Part shown: positions 1-5,897 of the stretch, piece by piece | How positions within the stretch are numbered: position 1 is the stretch's first letter | Layout: each line of letters begins with the position of its first letter | Assembly: GCA_030837265.1 (NCBI GenBank) | Contig: JAUPKV010000151.1 | Coordinates: 1-7,609, forward strand | Length of the DNA: 7,609 nt | Reading direction: 5' to 3' | From: Methanobacteriota archaeon | GTDB taxonomy: Archaea; Halobacteriota; Methanosarcinia; Methanosarcinales; Methanosarcinaceae | Notes under the pieces: generated by a model | What the model was told of the DNA's origin: nothing | What the model saw: the letters and a program-made list of their open reading frames with translations, nothing else | The model's database searches: none | Program-made: the position numbers and the translations under genes

Positions 1-188
1 AGAGTATCGATTTGAGGTAAAGAGGCTAAAATATGAGGCCAATTTTTAATGTAAAATCGATAGCCTTCAGGCAAGAAAATTCCTTAGGAGTCGTCACAGA
101 ACAAACTATGCACAGGTTTCAATTGGATGCCTTGATTTTCAAGATCAACATCACCAATTGAAGATGAACTTTCTGAAAAATATGCCTA
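1..188 (-). pseudogene. Possible decayed gene fragment entering from the left edge
   Basis: Read on the minus strand in one frame, 185-87 gives about 33 protein-like residues (containing SIGDVDLENQGIQLKPVHS), then a TAA at 86-84, then the same frame stays open to the window edge with protein-like text (LPEGYRFYIKNWPHILASL). A TAG at 188-186 closes the upstream side. Two in-frame stops around plausible amino-acid text suggest a dead gene or the tail of a mutated insertion-sequence gene. I do not recognise the family. The stretch is short, so chance remains a real explanation. Confidence 0.2.
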
Positions 189-328
189 ATTTATTTTGTG
201 ACAGTTACTAAAAGGTATATTAGTGTTCATCAGGCATCGGTTAAAAACCTATTTCATTCTCCCATTACATTTTTAATCCAATTAATCAGTTAATTTCGTA
301 TAAATCATTCATCTCTAAACCTTTTCCT

Positions 329-480
329 TTACATGCAGATCAATATGTCAATATCGCCTTTCAGATTAAAACCTCCATCATCTGCATGTTCTTTGTTCAA
401 AGAACATCGAGATCATACTTGCTTTCTAACTTCCTAAACAGACGTTTCATGTCACTTACCCTGAATAATGGAATTGAAGG
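329..480 (-). pseudogene. Possible frameshifted coding remnant
   Basis: On the minus strand, 480-397 reads as 27 codons ending in TGA, including an internal ATG at 450 (MKRLFRKLESKYDLDVL). In another frame, 397-329 continues with 22 protein-like codons (NKEHADDGGFNLKGDIDILI) to a TAA. Joining them needs one frameshift near 397-400. The text looks coding in composition, but no Shine-Dalgarno site or known domain supports a living gene. The same bases carry strong inverted repeats (331-407), which may be the actual functional signal. Low confidence. Confidence 0.15.
331..407. repeat. Nested and competing inverted repeats
   Basis: A perfect 10-bp inverted repeat pairs 331-340 (ACATGCAGAT) with 380-389 (ATCTGCATGT). 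A second perfect hairpin pairs 386-394 with 399-407 (ATGTTCTTT / AAAGAACAT) around a 4-nt loop. The two share bases 386-389, so in RNA they could not both form fully. No flanking gene uses them in an obvious way. Confidence 0.55.
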
Positions 481-708
481 TCAACTCAGAGCTAACCCCA
501 GATACCTAATACACTAATATGCCTTTGCGGGTGGTTGTGCAAAAACACCCAATTTGGAAATTTCTAGGATGCTCATTTTGGTTTTCTGTTCCATTGTTAG
601 ACAGACCCCAAGTACCTCTTATCAAATTTGAGGCACTTCTATTTATGTGGAAATTACTTTACACTTTGTGACAGCTATGCTCCTACAGGGCCTGGTAACA
701 ACTTTTGT

Positions 709-840
709 TGAGCTGATCCCAAAACTCAAAATTACTTCTCTGATGCTCGAATTTGGAATAATTAATCGATTTTCGGATCGTGAAAACGGGTTCTTAAACT
801 TTTGCCGATAGAGGACAAAATTGGTTTTGGGATGAGCTCA
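709..840. mobile_element. 132-bp MITE-like element with terminal inverted repeats
   Basis: The ends are TGAGCTGATCCCAAAAC at 709-725 and the reverse complement of TGAGCTCATCCCAAAAC at 824-840, matching 16 of 17 positions. The interior also folds back imperfectly on itself; for example CTTCTCTGATGCTCGAA in the left half resembles the inverted right half. There is no ORF inside. This is the form expected of a miniature inverted-repeat element derived from an insertion sequence, or of an IS remnant. No clear target-site duplication is visible. It lies just downstream of the 890-1405 gene and could also shape the end of that transcript. Confidence 0.5.
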
Positions 841-850
841 CATTAAATAA

Positions 851-860
851 TTAAAAAAAG
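851..860 (-). terminator. T-rich terminator for the lipoprotein gene
   Basis: Read on the minus strand this is CTTTTTTTAA, a seven-T run about 30 nt past the stop codon of the inhibitor gene. Archaeal RNA polymerase typically stops at such oligo-T tracts without needing a hairpin. Confidence 0.4.
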
Positions 861-889
861 AAATCGGGCCTGGAAAGTAAAAATGCTTC

Positions 890-1405
890 TCAGACAACAT
901 CGACATTGAGCGTAAAGTTTTCCTCCACGAGGGTTGTGTTCTCCCAATACCGATTATATATTCCTGTTACCTTCTGACTGCCCGAAGACACGGCTTCGAT
1001 TAACCATGAATGAGTTCCGGGAACACCTTCAAGGTGTTGAGGGTTTGGACCTTCGACATATTCGTCGTCGAGAATGATGAGCCCCTCACTCAGGTTAAGT
1101 TTCCAGGTATAGCCTGCTGTAGGATCTTCAGTAAGGTTGAGGGTAAAATTCTCTCCGTTTTTGAGGCTTATGGTTTTTCCTCTATCAGCTTCGGTTACTA
1201 CCTGACCTGTTCCCATTGTTTCATTAGCTTGAGTTGTGTTGTTTTCAGTCACGTTTTCGGGAATTTCCGGATTTATGGGCTCGAACTGATCGGTATTTCC
1301 CGGAGTTTCATTTTCAGTGTTACCTGTCTTTCCGGCACATCCGGCTGCAAAGACAACAGCAACGACAACAAGAAGCATTGCTATGGCTTTCAAAATGTTC
1401 TTCAT
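890..1405 (-). CDS. Lipoprotein with chagasin-like (I42) protease-inhibitor domain
   Basis: A 171-residue exported protein. Residues 1-23 are a lipoprotein signal: a basic start, a hydrophobic core and lipobox AAGC with C23 as the likely lipidated cysteine. Residues 24-65 are an Asn/Thr/Glu-rich linker, and about 66-171 form a chagasin/I42 domain. The three inhibitor loops are recognisable: DPTAGYTW (94-101, the NPTTGYxW loop with Asp and Ala changes), GVPGTHSW (127-134), and RYW (152-154, in place of the usual RPW). Characterised family members block papain-type cysteine proteases by inserting these loops in the active site; that activity here is inferred. The protein has ten N-x-S/T sequons, suggesting heavy N-glycosylation. 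The ATG at 1405 is supported by an AAGAGGA Shine-Dalgarno site (1411-1417) 5 nt upstream. The gene is monocistronic and divergent from the P-type ATPase. No cysteine protease is encoded in the window. Confidence 0.85.
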   Translation of the reverse strand: MKNILKAIAMLLVVVAVVFAAGCAGKTGNTENETPGNTDQFEPINPEIPENVTENNTTQANETMGTGQVVTEADRGKTISLKNGENFTLNLTEDPTAGYTWKLNLSEGLIILDDEYVEGPNPQHLEGVPGTHSWLIEAVSSGSQKVTGIYNRYWENTTLVEENFTLNVDVV

Positions 1406-1460
1406 AAATATCCTCTTGAAAATTCTCTTCCTTTACTTCAAAGTGAGCAATTTGTTGTAC

Positions 1461-1470
1461 ATTTTTATTG
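1461..1470 (-). promoter_or_regulatory. Candidate TATA box for the inhibitor lipoprotein
   Basis: The minus strand reads AATAAAAATG here, about 60 nt before the ATG. This would place the transcription start near 1437 and give a leader of about 30 nt containing the Shine-Dalgarno site. It is a weak match, proposed on position. Confidence 0.3.
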
Positions 1471-1575
1471 ATACTACTAATAGTGATATTTGAGAACAAA
1501 TCCCGAATAAACGATTGATCCCCAGATTCCGTAGTTTTTCAAGAACCAGCCTGACTTTGAATGTTAGATAAAAAT

Positions 1576-1633
1576 AAGTGCTCTTTGTTTTGTGTTATTC
1601 GGTCCAATGAACATCACAAAATATAGAGCATTT
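1576..1633. repeat. Long imperfect hairpin in the divergent spacer
   Basis: Bases 1576-1594 pair with 1615-1633 over 19 positions, with one mismatch (1585/1624) and two G-T wobbles (1578/1631 and 1587/1622), around a 20-nt loop. The loop contains CGGTCCAA (1600-1607), which recurs exactly at 1682-1689. It is too far from either gene (about 170 and 400 nt) to be an ordinary terminator or operator. It could be a repeat element or part of a non-coding RNA. Confidence 0.5.
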
Positions 1634-1792
1634 TCTACAATTCATAACAAAATATATGTGTTCTTATCGGATCTATTCTTGCGGTCCAACTTTTTATGAA
1701 AAGCTTAATTCTGTGATATTTTTGGCAAACATAAAAGCAAGTATCTTGATCCTAATAGTTTACTAATCGGTTTTGTAGAAAACTTATCTAAA

Positions 1793-1832
1793 TCAGCTTT
1801 TTGAAGCTGAAAAGATGTATTAAAAATACATC
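1793..1832. repeat. Two tandem perfect hairpins
   Basis: The first hairpin pairs 1793-1799 with 1804-1810 (TCAGCTT / AAGCTGA, loop TTTG). The second, 3 nt further on, pairs 1814-1821 with 1825-1832 (GATGTATT / AATACATC, loop AAA). Both stems are perfect. They lie about 140 nt upstream of the TATA box of the ATPase gene, so they are not in its expected leader. Apart from these hairpins, the one at 1576-1633 and the promoters, I see nothing convincing in 1472-1960. Confidence 0.5.
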
Positions 1833-1968
1833 AGGTCACTCAGTGCAAGCTAATGGAAATTCGATATTTCATAGGATTTCTGCAGAGCCGATTAATTTTC
1901 CCACAACCCCAAAAACACAATCATGAAAACTACTCTAATTCATAATGTCGATCTGCCAAATAGGGATT

Positions 1969-1976
1969 TTTATATA
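1969..1976 (+). promoter_or_regulatory. TATA box of the P-type ATPase gene
   Basis: TTTATATA is a near-ideal archaeal TATA box. Initiation about 25 nt downstream would fall near 2000 and give a leader of roughly 35 nt. The Shine-Dalgarno site is weak: GGGAT at 2024-2028, 8 nt before the ATG. Confidence 0.6.
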
Positions 1977-2036
1977 GGCTTCTACATAATATTAAATATC
2001 ATTTTGCTTGGGCGGGGTTATTCGGGATAAAATATT

Positions 2037-4484
2037 ATGGCTGGGCAGAAATCTCCTACTGAAGAGTATATAGAGATATCAATCGAGGAAGCTATCAAGC
2101 GATTAAGTGCTGACCTGAAAACAGGCTTATCGATGGAAAGCGTTAAAGAGAGAATTCGCAGGACAGGTTACAACGAGGTACCTGAGAAAAAACAAAATTC
2201 TCTGCTTAATTTTTTAAAACGGTTCTGGGGTCTGACGCCCTGGATGCTCGAAATCACCATAGCTCTTTCTTACTTTTTAGGACGATATGTTGACCTCGTC
2301 GTCATAGCTTTCCTGCTGTTCATGAATGCTGTGCTTAGCTTTTTCCAGGAGCAGCAATCCTCCCGGGCAGTGGAATCGCTTAAGAGAAAGCTCAATGTTA
2401 AGGCAAAAGTGCTCCGGGATGGAAACTGGTCGACCATAGAGTCAAGAAATCTGGTACCTGGTGATATAGTAAGAGTGAGAAAGGGCGATTTTGTTCCGGC
2501 AGACGTTAAGATCATTGATGAAAATACGGAGGTAGATCAATCGGCACTGACTGGAGAATCTTTTGCAGTGGAAAAAACGAAAGAGGATATTCTCTACTCT
2601 GGCTCAATTATCCGAAAGGGCGAGGCTACCGGTGTGGTAGTATCGACTGGTGTGCAAACTTATTTCGGCCGGACGGCGCAGCTAGTTCATATTGCCAGAC
2701 CAAGAATGTACGTCGAAGAAGTTATTACTAACCTGCTCAAATGGCTTCTTTCGCTGGTAGTCGTTTTACTTGCCGTTGCCTTTGTTATCTCTTATATAAG
2801 GGGCATTAACCTTGTGGAGATATTGCCGTTAGCTCTTATATTGCTGGTCTCGTCCATCCCCGTTGCACTGCCCACTATGTTCACAGTGACCATGGCCCTG
2901 GGATCGCTGGAACTAGCTAAGAAAGGCGTGCTAGTGACAAGACTCAATGCCTCGCAGGATGCATCCATGATGGATATATTGTGCATAGATAAAACAGGCA
3001 CAATTACCTTGAACCAGCTCTCAGTAGCTGACATAACTGCTATGGATGGCTATACGAAAGGAGATGTAGTTCTTTACGGAGCACTTGCATCCAGTGAAGC
3101 AAACCAGGATCCTATTGACATCGCTTTCATTGCGGCCGCCAAGCAGAAAGAGCTTGATACCGGCGAGTATGACCAGATCAGCTTCACGCCGTTTGACCCT
3201 TCCAGCCGGAGAACGGAATCGATCGTACAAAAAAATAATGAGCGTATTCAGGTGGCCAAGGGTGCAGTAACGACCTTGGCAGCTTTATGTGGCTATGATG
3301 CCGGAAGAATCTCCATTCTGGAGACGAAAATTGGGGAATATGCTGAAAAGGGCTACAGAACCCTGGCCGTTGCGGTGGAAAGAAGTGGGTCTCGGATGGA
3401 GCTTATTGGTATGGCAGCCCTCTACGATGCTCCCAGGCCAGAATCTGCGAAGCTGATTGCCGAGCTTAAAGAACTCGGAATCACGACAAAAATGCTTACT
3501 GGAGACTCTCTGTCGGTGGCAAACGAAATTGCGAAAGAAGCGGGCATCGAAGGGAGAATCATCAGGATAGCTGAACTAAAAGAAATCGAGAGCTCGGCAA
3601 CAAAAAAAGCTACGCAGGTTAGCGAGCAAAGCGGCGGCTTTGCCGAAATTTACCCGGAAGATAAGTACCTTATCGTAAAAGATTTCCAGAAAAAAGCGCA
3701 CATCGTCGGCATGACCGGAGACGGGGTGAACGATGCCCCTGCATTAAGGCAGGCTGAAGTGGGAATTGCAGTGAGTAACGCCACAGACATTGCAAAAGGT
3801 GCTGCCAGTGTAGTCCTCACACACGAAGGCCTGACTGAGATAGTTGAGCTAGTTAAAACGGGAAGACAGATACATCAGAGGATTTCTACATGGATTCTAA
3901 ATAAGATTATCAAGACTTTCGAAATCGTGCTGTTTGTCGTTCTTGCATTCCTGATTACCGGAGAATACGTCATAGGCGCTTTTGAGATCGTCCTGCTACT
4001 TTTTTTGATCGATTTCGTTACCATAGCTATAGCAACGGACAACGTCAGGCCTGCCAGGAAACCCGAGTCATGGAACATAGCAGCGATGGCAAGAGTCGCG
4101 GTACTGCTGGGTATGTTGATAGTAGCCGAATCTTTCGGGCTACTATATATTGGGATGAGCCACTTGAGACTCACCAGCCATACAGGGTTGCATACATTTG
4201 TCTTTGACATGCTAATCTTCGGAGGCATGTTCACGATACTTGTGGTGAGAGAGAAGGGCTATTTCTGGAAGTCTATCCCCAGCAAAACACTCATGGCAGC
4301 CATAAGCGGAGATCTTGTAGTAACTTATATAATCTCAACCTTAGGGATTCCGGGATTGATGCCAATTCCTGCCGGTTATGTATTGTTGGCAATGGCATGG
4401 TATTTTGTATGGTCCTTTGTCGTCAATGATATGTTCAAGGTCAGCATACTAGAACGTTTCAAAGCGGACCATCGTTATCAATGA
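2037..4484 (+). CDS. P3A-type P-type ATPase (plasma-membrane H+-ATPase-like)
   Basis: An 815-residue cation pump that couples ATP hydrolysis to ion export, probably H+. A cation-ATPase N-terminal region (about 10-75) leads to TM1-TM2. The actuator domain carries TGES (172-175). TM4 has PVALP (275-279). The phosphorylated aspartate is D318 in DKTGT. The nucleotide domain shows KGA (408-410), and GDGVND (561-566) forms the hinge. TM5-TM10 follow from about 618. By eye against plant AHA2, TM2 N97 matches N106 and TM6 D659 matches the essential proton acceptor D684. The segments SALTGES and VTMALGS are also typical of this family rather than of Ca2+, K+ or heavy-metal pumps. TM5 has no equivalent of AHA2 R655 (E629 or I630 instead). 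The C-tail is about 20 residues, so the regulatory domain of plant and fungal pumps is absent. The gene is complete and monocistronic, with its own TATA box. Family confidence is high; ion specificity is inferred. Confidence 0.93.
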   Translation: MAGQKSPTEEYIEISIEEAIKRLSADLKTGLSMESVKERIRRTGYNEVPEKKQNSLLNFLKRFWGLTPWMLEITIALSYFLGRYVDLVVIAFLLFMNAVLSFFQEQQSSRAVESLKRKLNVKAKVLRDGNWSTIESRNLVPGDIVRVRKGDFVPADVKIIDENTEVDQSALTGESFAVEKTKEDILYSGSIIRKGEATGVVVSTGVQTYFGRTAQLVHIARPRMYVEEVITNLLKWLLSLVVVLLAVAFVISYIRGINLVEILPLALILLVSSIPVALPTMFTVTMALGSLELAKKGVLVTRLNASQDASMMDILCIDKTGTITLNQLSVADITAMDGYTKGDVVLYGALASSEANQDPIDIAFIAAAKQKELDTGEYDQISFTPFDPSSRRTESIVQKNNERIQVAKGAVTTLAALCGYDAGRISILETKIGEYAEKGYRTLAVAVERSGSRMELIGMAALYDAPRPESAKLIAELKELGITTKMLTGDSLSVANEIAKEAGIEGRIIRIAELKEIESSATKKATQVSEQSGGFAEIYPEDKYLIVKDFQKKAHIVGMTGDGVNDAPALRQAEVGIAVSNATDIAKGAASVVLTHEGLTEIVELVKTGRQIHQRISTWILNKIIKTFEIVLFVVLAFLITGEYVIGAFEIVLLLFLIDFVTIAIATDNVRPARKPESWNIAAMARVAVLLGMLIVAESFGLLYIGMSHLRLTSHTGLHTFVFDMLIFGGMFTILVVREKGYFWKSIPSKTLMAAISGDLVVTYIISTLGIPGLMPIPAGYVLLAMAWYFVWSFVVNDMFKVSILERFKADHRYQ

Positions 4485-4720
4485 GCCTATCCCAATCAAT
4501 TTTATCCTCAAATAAGTAAAGTTTCACAACTATTTCCATGATCAGGGTTCCGTTGCAAAAAATTCAAAATGAGCATATAAATTTATGAATATTGAATAAA
4601 GTAAAAGATTCGAGGTAAATGTACCAATATTACAAAACTATACCAAATAATTGATTAATATATTTGACTTCATTAAGTAAGGAGCTATATTATTATAACA
4701 TATTAGCTGTAAAAATATAG
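4485..4720. other. AT-rich spacer after the ATPase gene
   Basis: I find no convincing gene here. A minor T-rich stretch (4499-4504) just past the ATPase stop may help termination. An 11-codon ORF at 4619 has GAGGT only 2 nt before its ATG and is not credible. AGCTA (4683-4687) and TAGCT (4704-4708) form a short inverted repeat just upstream of the next TATA-like box. Confidence 0.4.
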
Positions 4721-4730
4721 TATAAAAATT
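4721..4730 (+). promoter_or_regulatory. Candidate TATA box for the DUF4405 gene
   Basis: TATAAAAATT lies in an AT-rich stretch 131-140 nt before the start codon. Initiation about 25 nt downstream would give a leader of about 110 nt that includes the hairpin at 4837-4859. Several TATA-like strings occur nearby, so the exact choice is uncertain. Confidence 0.4.
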
Positions 4731-4836
4731 AAATTTAAAGAATTTATACAGAGCCTGAAAAAGCTATAGATTCTATTCGTGCAGGACACGGTAATAGTCC
4801 GAAAAATTAATACGCAAGGTTCAGGACAAAGAAAAA

Positions 4837-4859
4837 AGAGTATGTGAGGAACATACTCT
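4837..4859 (+). promoter_or_regulatory. Hairpin presenting the ribosome-binding site in its loop
   Basis: AGAGTATGT (4837-4845) pairs perfectly over 9 bp with ACATACTCT (4851-4859). The 5-nt loop is GAGGA (4846-4850), the only Shine-Dalgarno-like sequence before the ATG at 4861. The stem ends one base before the start codon. Stem stability could therefore control translation of the DUF4405 protein. Confidence 0.55.
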
Positions 4860-4860
4860 C

Positions 4861-5232
4861 ATGTACTTTCATTGTCAATACAAAAATGAAAGTGGAAGTG
4901 AAAAGCTGAACAGAACGAGAACCAATTATTTAATCGATCTTATTTTAACAACCCTGTTCTTTAGCGTTGCGAGCACAGGCTTATTCATGTATTTTTTTAT
5001 GCCTTCAGGAATTCCAAGGGTAGGACATTTGATGTATCTGGGGTTAACGAAGGCTACATGGATCTGGATACATAGCAGAGCCGGAATTCTGATGGCAACT
5101 CTTACTGTTGTTCACCTTATCTTCCACTGGAAATGGATCGTGTATACCACGAAAAGCTTCTTTGGAAAAGAAAAGAAAAATCCTATTTGCGAAGGAAATA
5201 AGGTAACCGATGAGATCCAGCAAGAGAAGTAA
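4861..5232 (+). CDS. Small DUF4405-like membrane protein, possibly haem-binding
   Basis: A 123-residue protein with a hydrophilic start (1-20), TM1 at about 23-47, TM2 at about 68-95 and a Lys/Glu-rich tail. The pattern NYLIDLIL before TM1 and IHSRAG...VVHLIFHWKW in TM2 is that of DUF4405 and related small cytochrome-b-like membrane proteins. H71 and H85 are 14 residues apart on the same helix, the spacing used by two-haem helices of cytochrome b; H89 follows one turn later. TM1 has no histidine, so bis-His haem binding would need a dimer or partner. ATG 4861 is the only ATG or near-cognate start able to include the conserved part, and it follows the GAGGA-loop hairpin. It appears monocistronic. 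It might serve in membrane electron transfer, but no partner is visible in the window. Confidence 0.75.
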   Translation: MYFHCQYKNESGSEKLNRTRTNYLIDLILTTLFFSVASTGLFMYFFMPSGIPRVGHLMYLGLTKATWIWIHSRAGILMATLTVVHLIFHWKWIVYTTKSFFGKEKKNPICEGNKVTDEIQQEK

Positions 5233-5256
5233 AAGCAAAGGGTTATAAAAAGTAAA

Positions 5257-5295
5257 AACTAAACCAAATAAGGGATGTCTTTTTTATATTTAGTT
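5257..5295 (+). terminator. T-run and inverted repeat after the DUF4405 gene
   Basis: TTTTTT at 5280-5285 follows the stop by about 48 nt, typical of archaeal termination. It lies within an inverted repeat pairing AACTAAA (5257-5263) with TTTAGTT (5289-5295). Confidence 0.45.
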
Positions 5296-5386
5296 GAGAT
5301 TATATATTAGAATTGAGCTCATCAACATCGATTGTATTCTCAATCAATAAGAATTTCAGCACTATTTTTTATGATTAGAAACTCGA

Positions 5387-5453
5387 TGGTGCTTTCGAAA
5401 CCCTCTATATATTACAGGAGCACCAAAAATATATAAAATAAATATTAAAATTG
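5387..5453 (-). terminator. T-rich terminator of the thiol-protein operon
   Basis: On the minus strand, 5453-5426 is strongly T-rich (including TATTTTATATATTTTTGG at its end) and begins about 36 nt past the stop of the zinc-finger gene. It runs into a 7-bp inverted repeat, TGGTGCT (5387-5393) with AGCACCA (5419-5425). Together with the plus-strand T-run near 5280, this separates two convergent genes. Confidence 0.45.
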
Positions 5454-5488
5454 ACAATTATGGACTTTTCAGACGCTCTCTATTTATT

Positions 5489-5878
5489 TCAGAAAGGTAC
5501 AAGGTGCACTCCATCTGCCCTTTTTTGCCCTTTGACCAGCTCACAATGCCTCAGGAGAGCGAACTGATTCTCTGCTTCCAGTAAAGATATTCCAAATTTT
5601 TTTACGATTTCTTCCTTTTTTACTCCACCACTAGAGACAATGAATTCATAAATGGCTTTTTGCAGCTCAGTCAAGCCTTCAGTTCCTTCAAGCCCGGCTT
5701 CTTCCCTGAATATTTTTTTGGAACGTACAGCCCAGGGGTTACAAGCCTGAATTCTATGGTGACCTTCGATAAAGCAATCCCCACAGAGAGTCTTGCCTTC
5801 TTCTTCAATAACATCTTCCCTTTCCAGTTCGCACCCGCAGATCCCGCATTTACAGAGACTGATTTTTTCTTCGATCAA
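5489..5878 (-). CDS. Cys-rich zinc-finger plus winged-helix protein
   Basis: A 129-residue protein, second gene of a two-gene operon. The N-terminal part (about 9-46) has a Cys cluster: C9, C11, C14, C16, then C32-x2-C35, H40, H41 and C46. C11-x2-C14 with C32-x2-C35 resembles a treble-clef or LIM-like zinc site; the extra cysteines and histidines could form a second site or be redox-active. The C-terminal part (about 66-129) looks like a winged helix, with GLTELQKAIYEFI, a GGVKKEEIVKKFGIS turn-helix and a hydrophobic end suited to a wing. The likely role is a DNA-binding regulator responding to metal or thiol state, but I do not recognise the exact family. The start is TTG at 5878: no ATG occurs in the frame, and AAGGTGAT (5884-5891) lies 5 nt upstream. 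It begins 19 nt after the upstream thiol protein. Confidence 0.75.
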   Translation of the reverse strand: MIEEKISLCKCGICGCELEREDVIEEEGKTLCGDCFIEGHHRIQACNPWAVRSKKIFREEAGLEGTEGLTELQKAIYEFIVSSGGVKKEEIVKKFGISLLEAENQFALLRHCELVKGQKRADGVHLVPF

Positions 5879-5883
5879 CTTAT

Positions 5884-5891
5884 ATCACCTT
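5884..5891 (-). promoter_or_regulatory. Strong ribosome-binding site deciding a TTG start
   Basis: The minus strand reads AAGGTGAT, an almost full match to the archaeal anti-Shine-Dalgarno. It is followed by ATAAG and TTG. It fixes the start of the zinc-finger gene at 5878. Confidence 0.75.
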
Positions 5892-5897
5892 CTTTTC

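Noticed and set aside
186..188. In-frame TAG as a pyrrolysine codon
   Set aside because: The frame meets a TAA soon after and lacks any methylamine methyltransferase similarity.
195..674. TTTGTGACAG direct repeat (195-204 and 665-674)
   Set aside because: Ten bases repeated once over 470 nt with no shared flanks; likely chance.
1010..1471. 153-codon plus-strand ORF opposite the inhibitor lipoprotein gene
   Set aside because: It is antisense to a gene with a lipobox, domain motifs and a good ribosome-binding site; its own text is low in recognisable structure.
1792..1926. 44-codon open plus-strand stretch upstream of the ATPase
   Set aside because: It has no ATG or ribosome-binding site, and this length is not unusual by chance; the hairpins within it explain the sequence better.
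3875..4234. 119-codon minus-strand ORF inside the ATPase gene
   Set aside because: It is antisense to the conserved TM5-TM8 region; no independent translation signals or domain.
4612..4654. 11-codon ORF with GAGGT upstream
   Set aside because: The GAGGT lies only 2 nt from the ATG, too close to act as a Shine-Dalgarno site.
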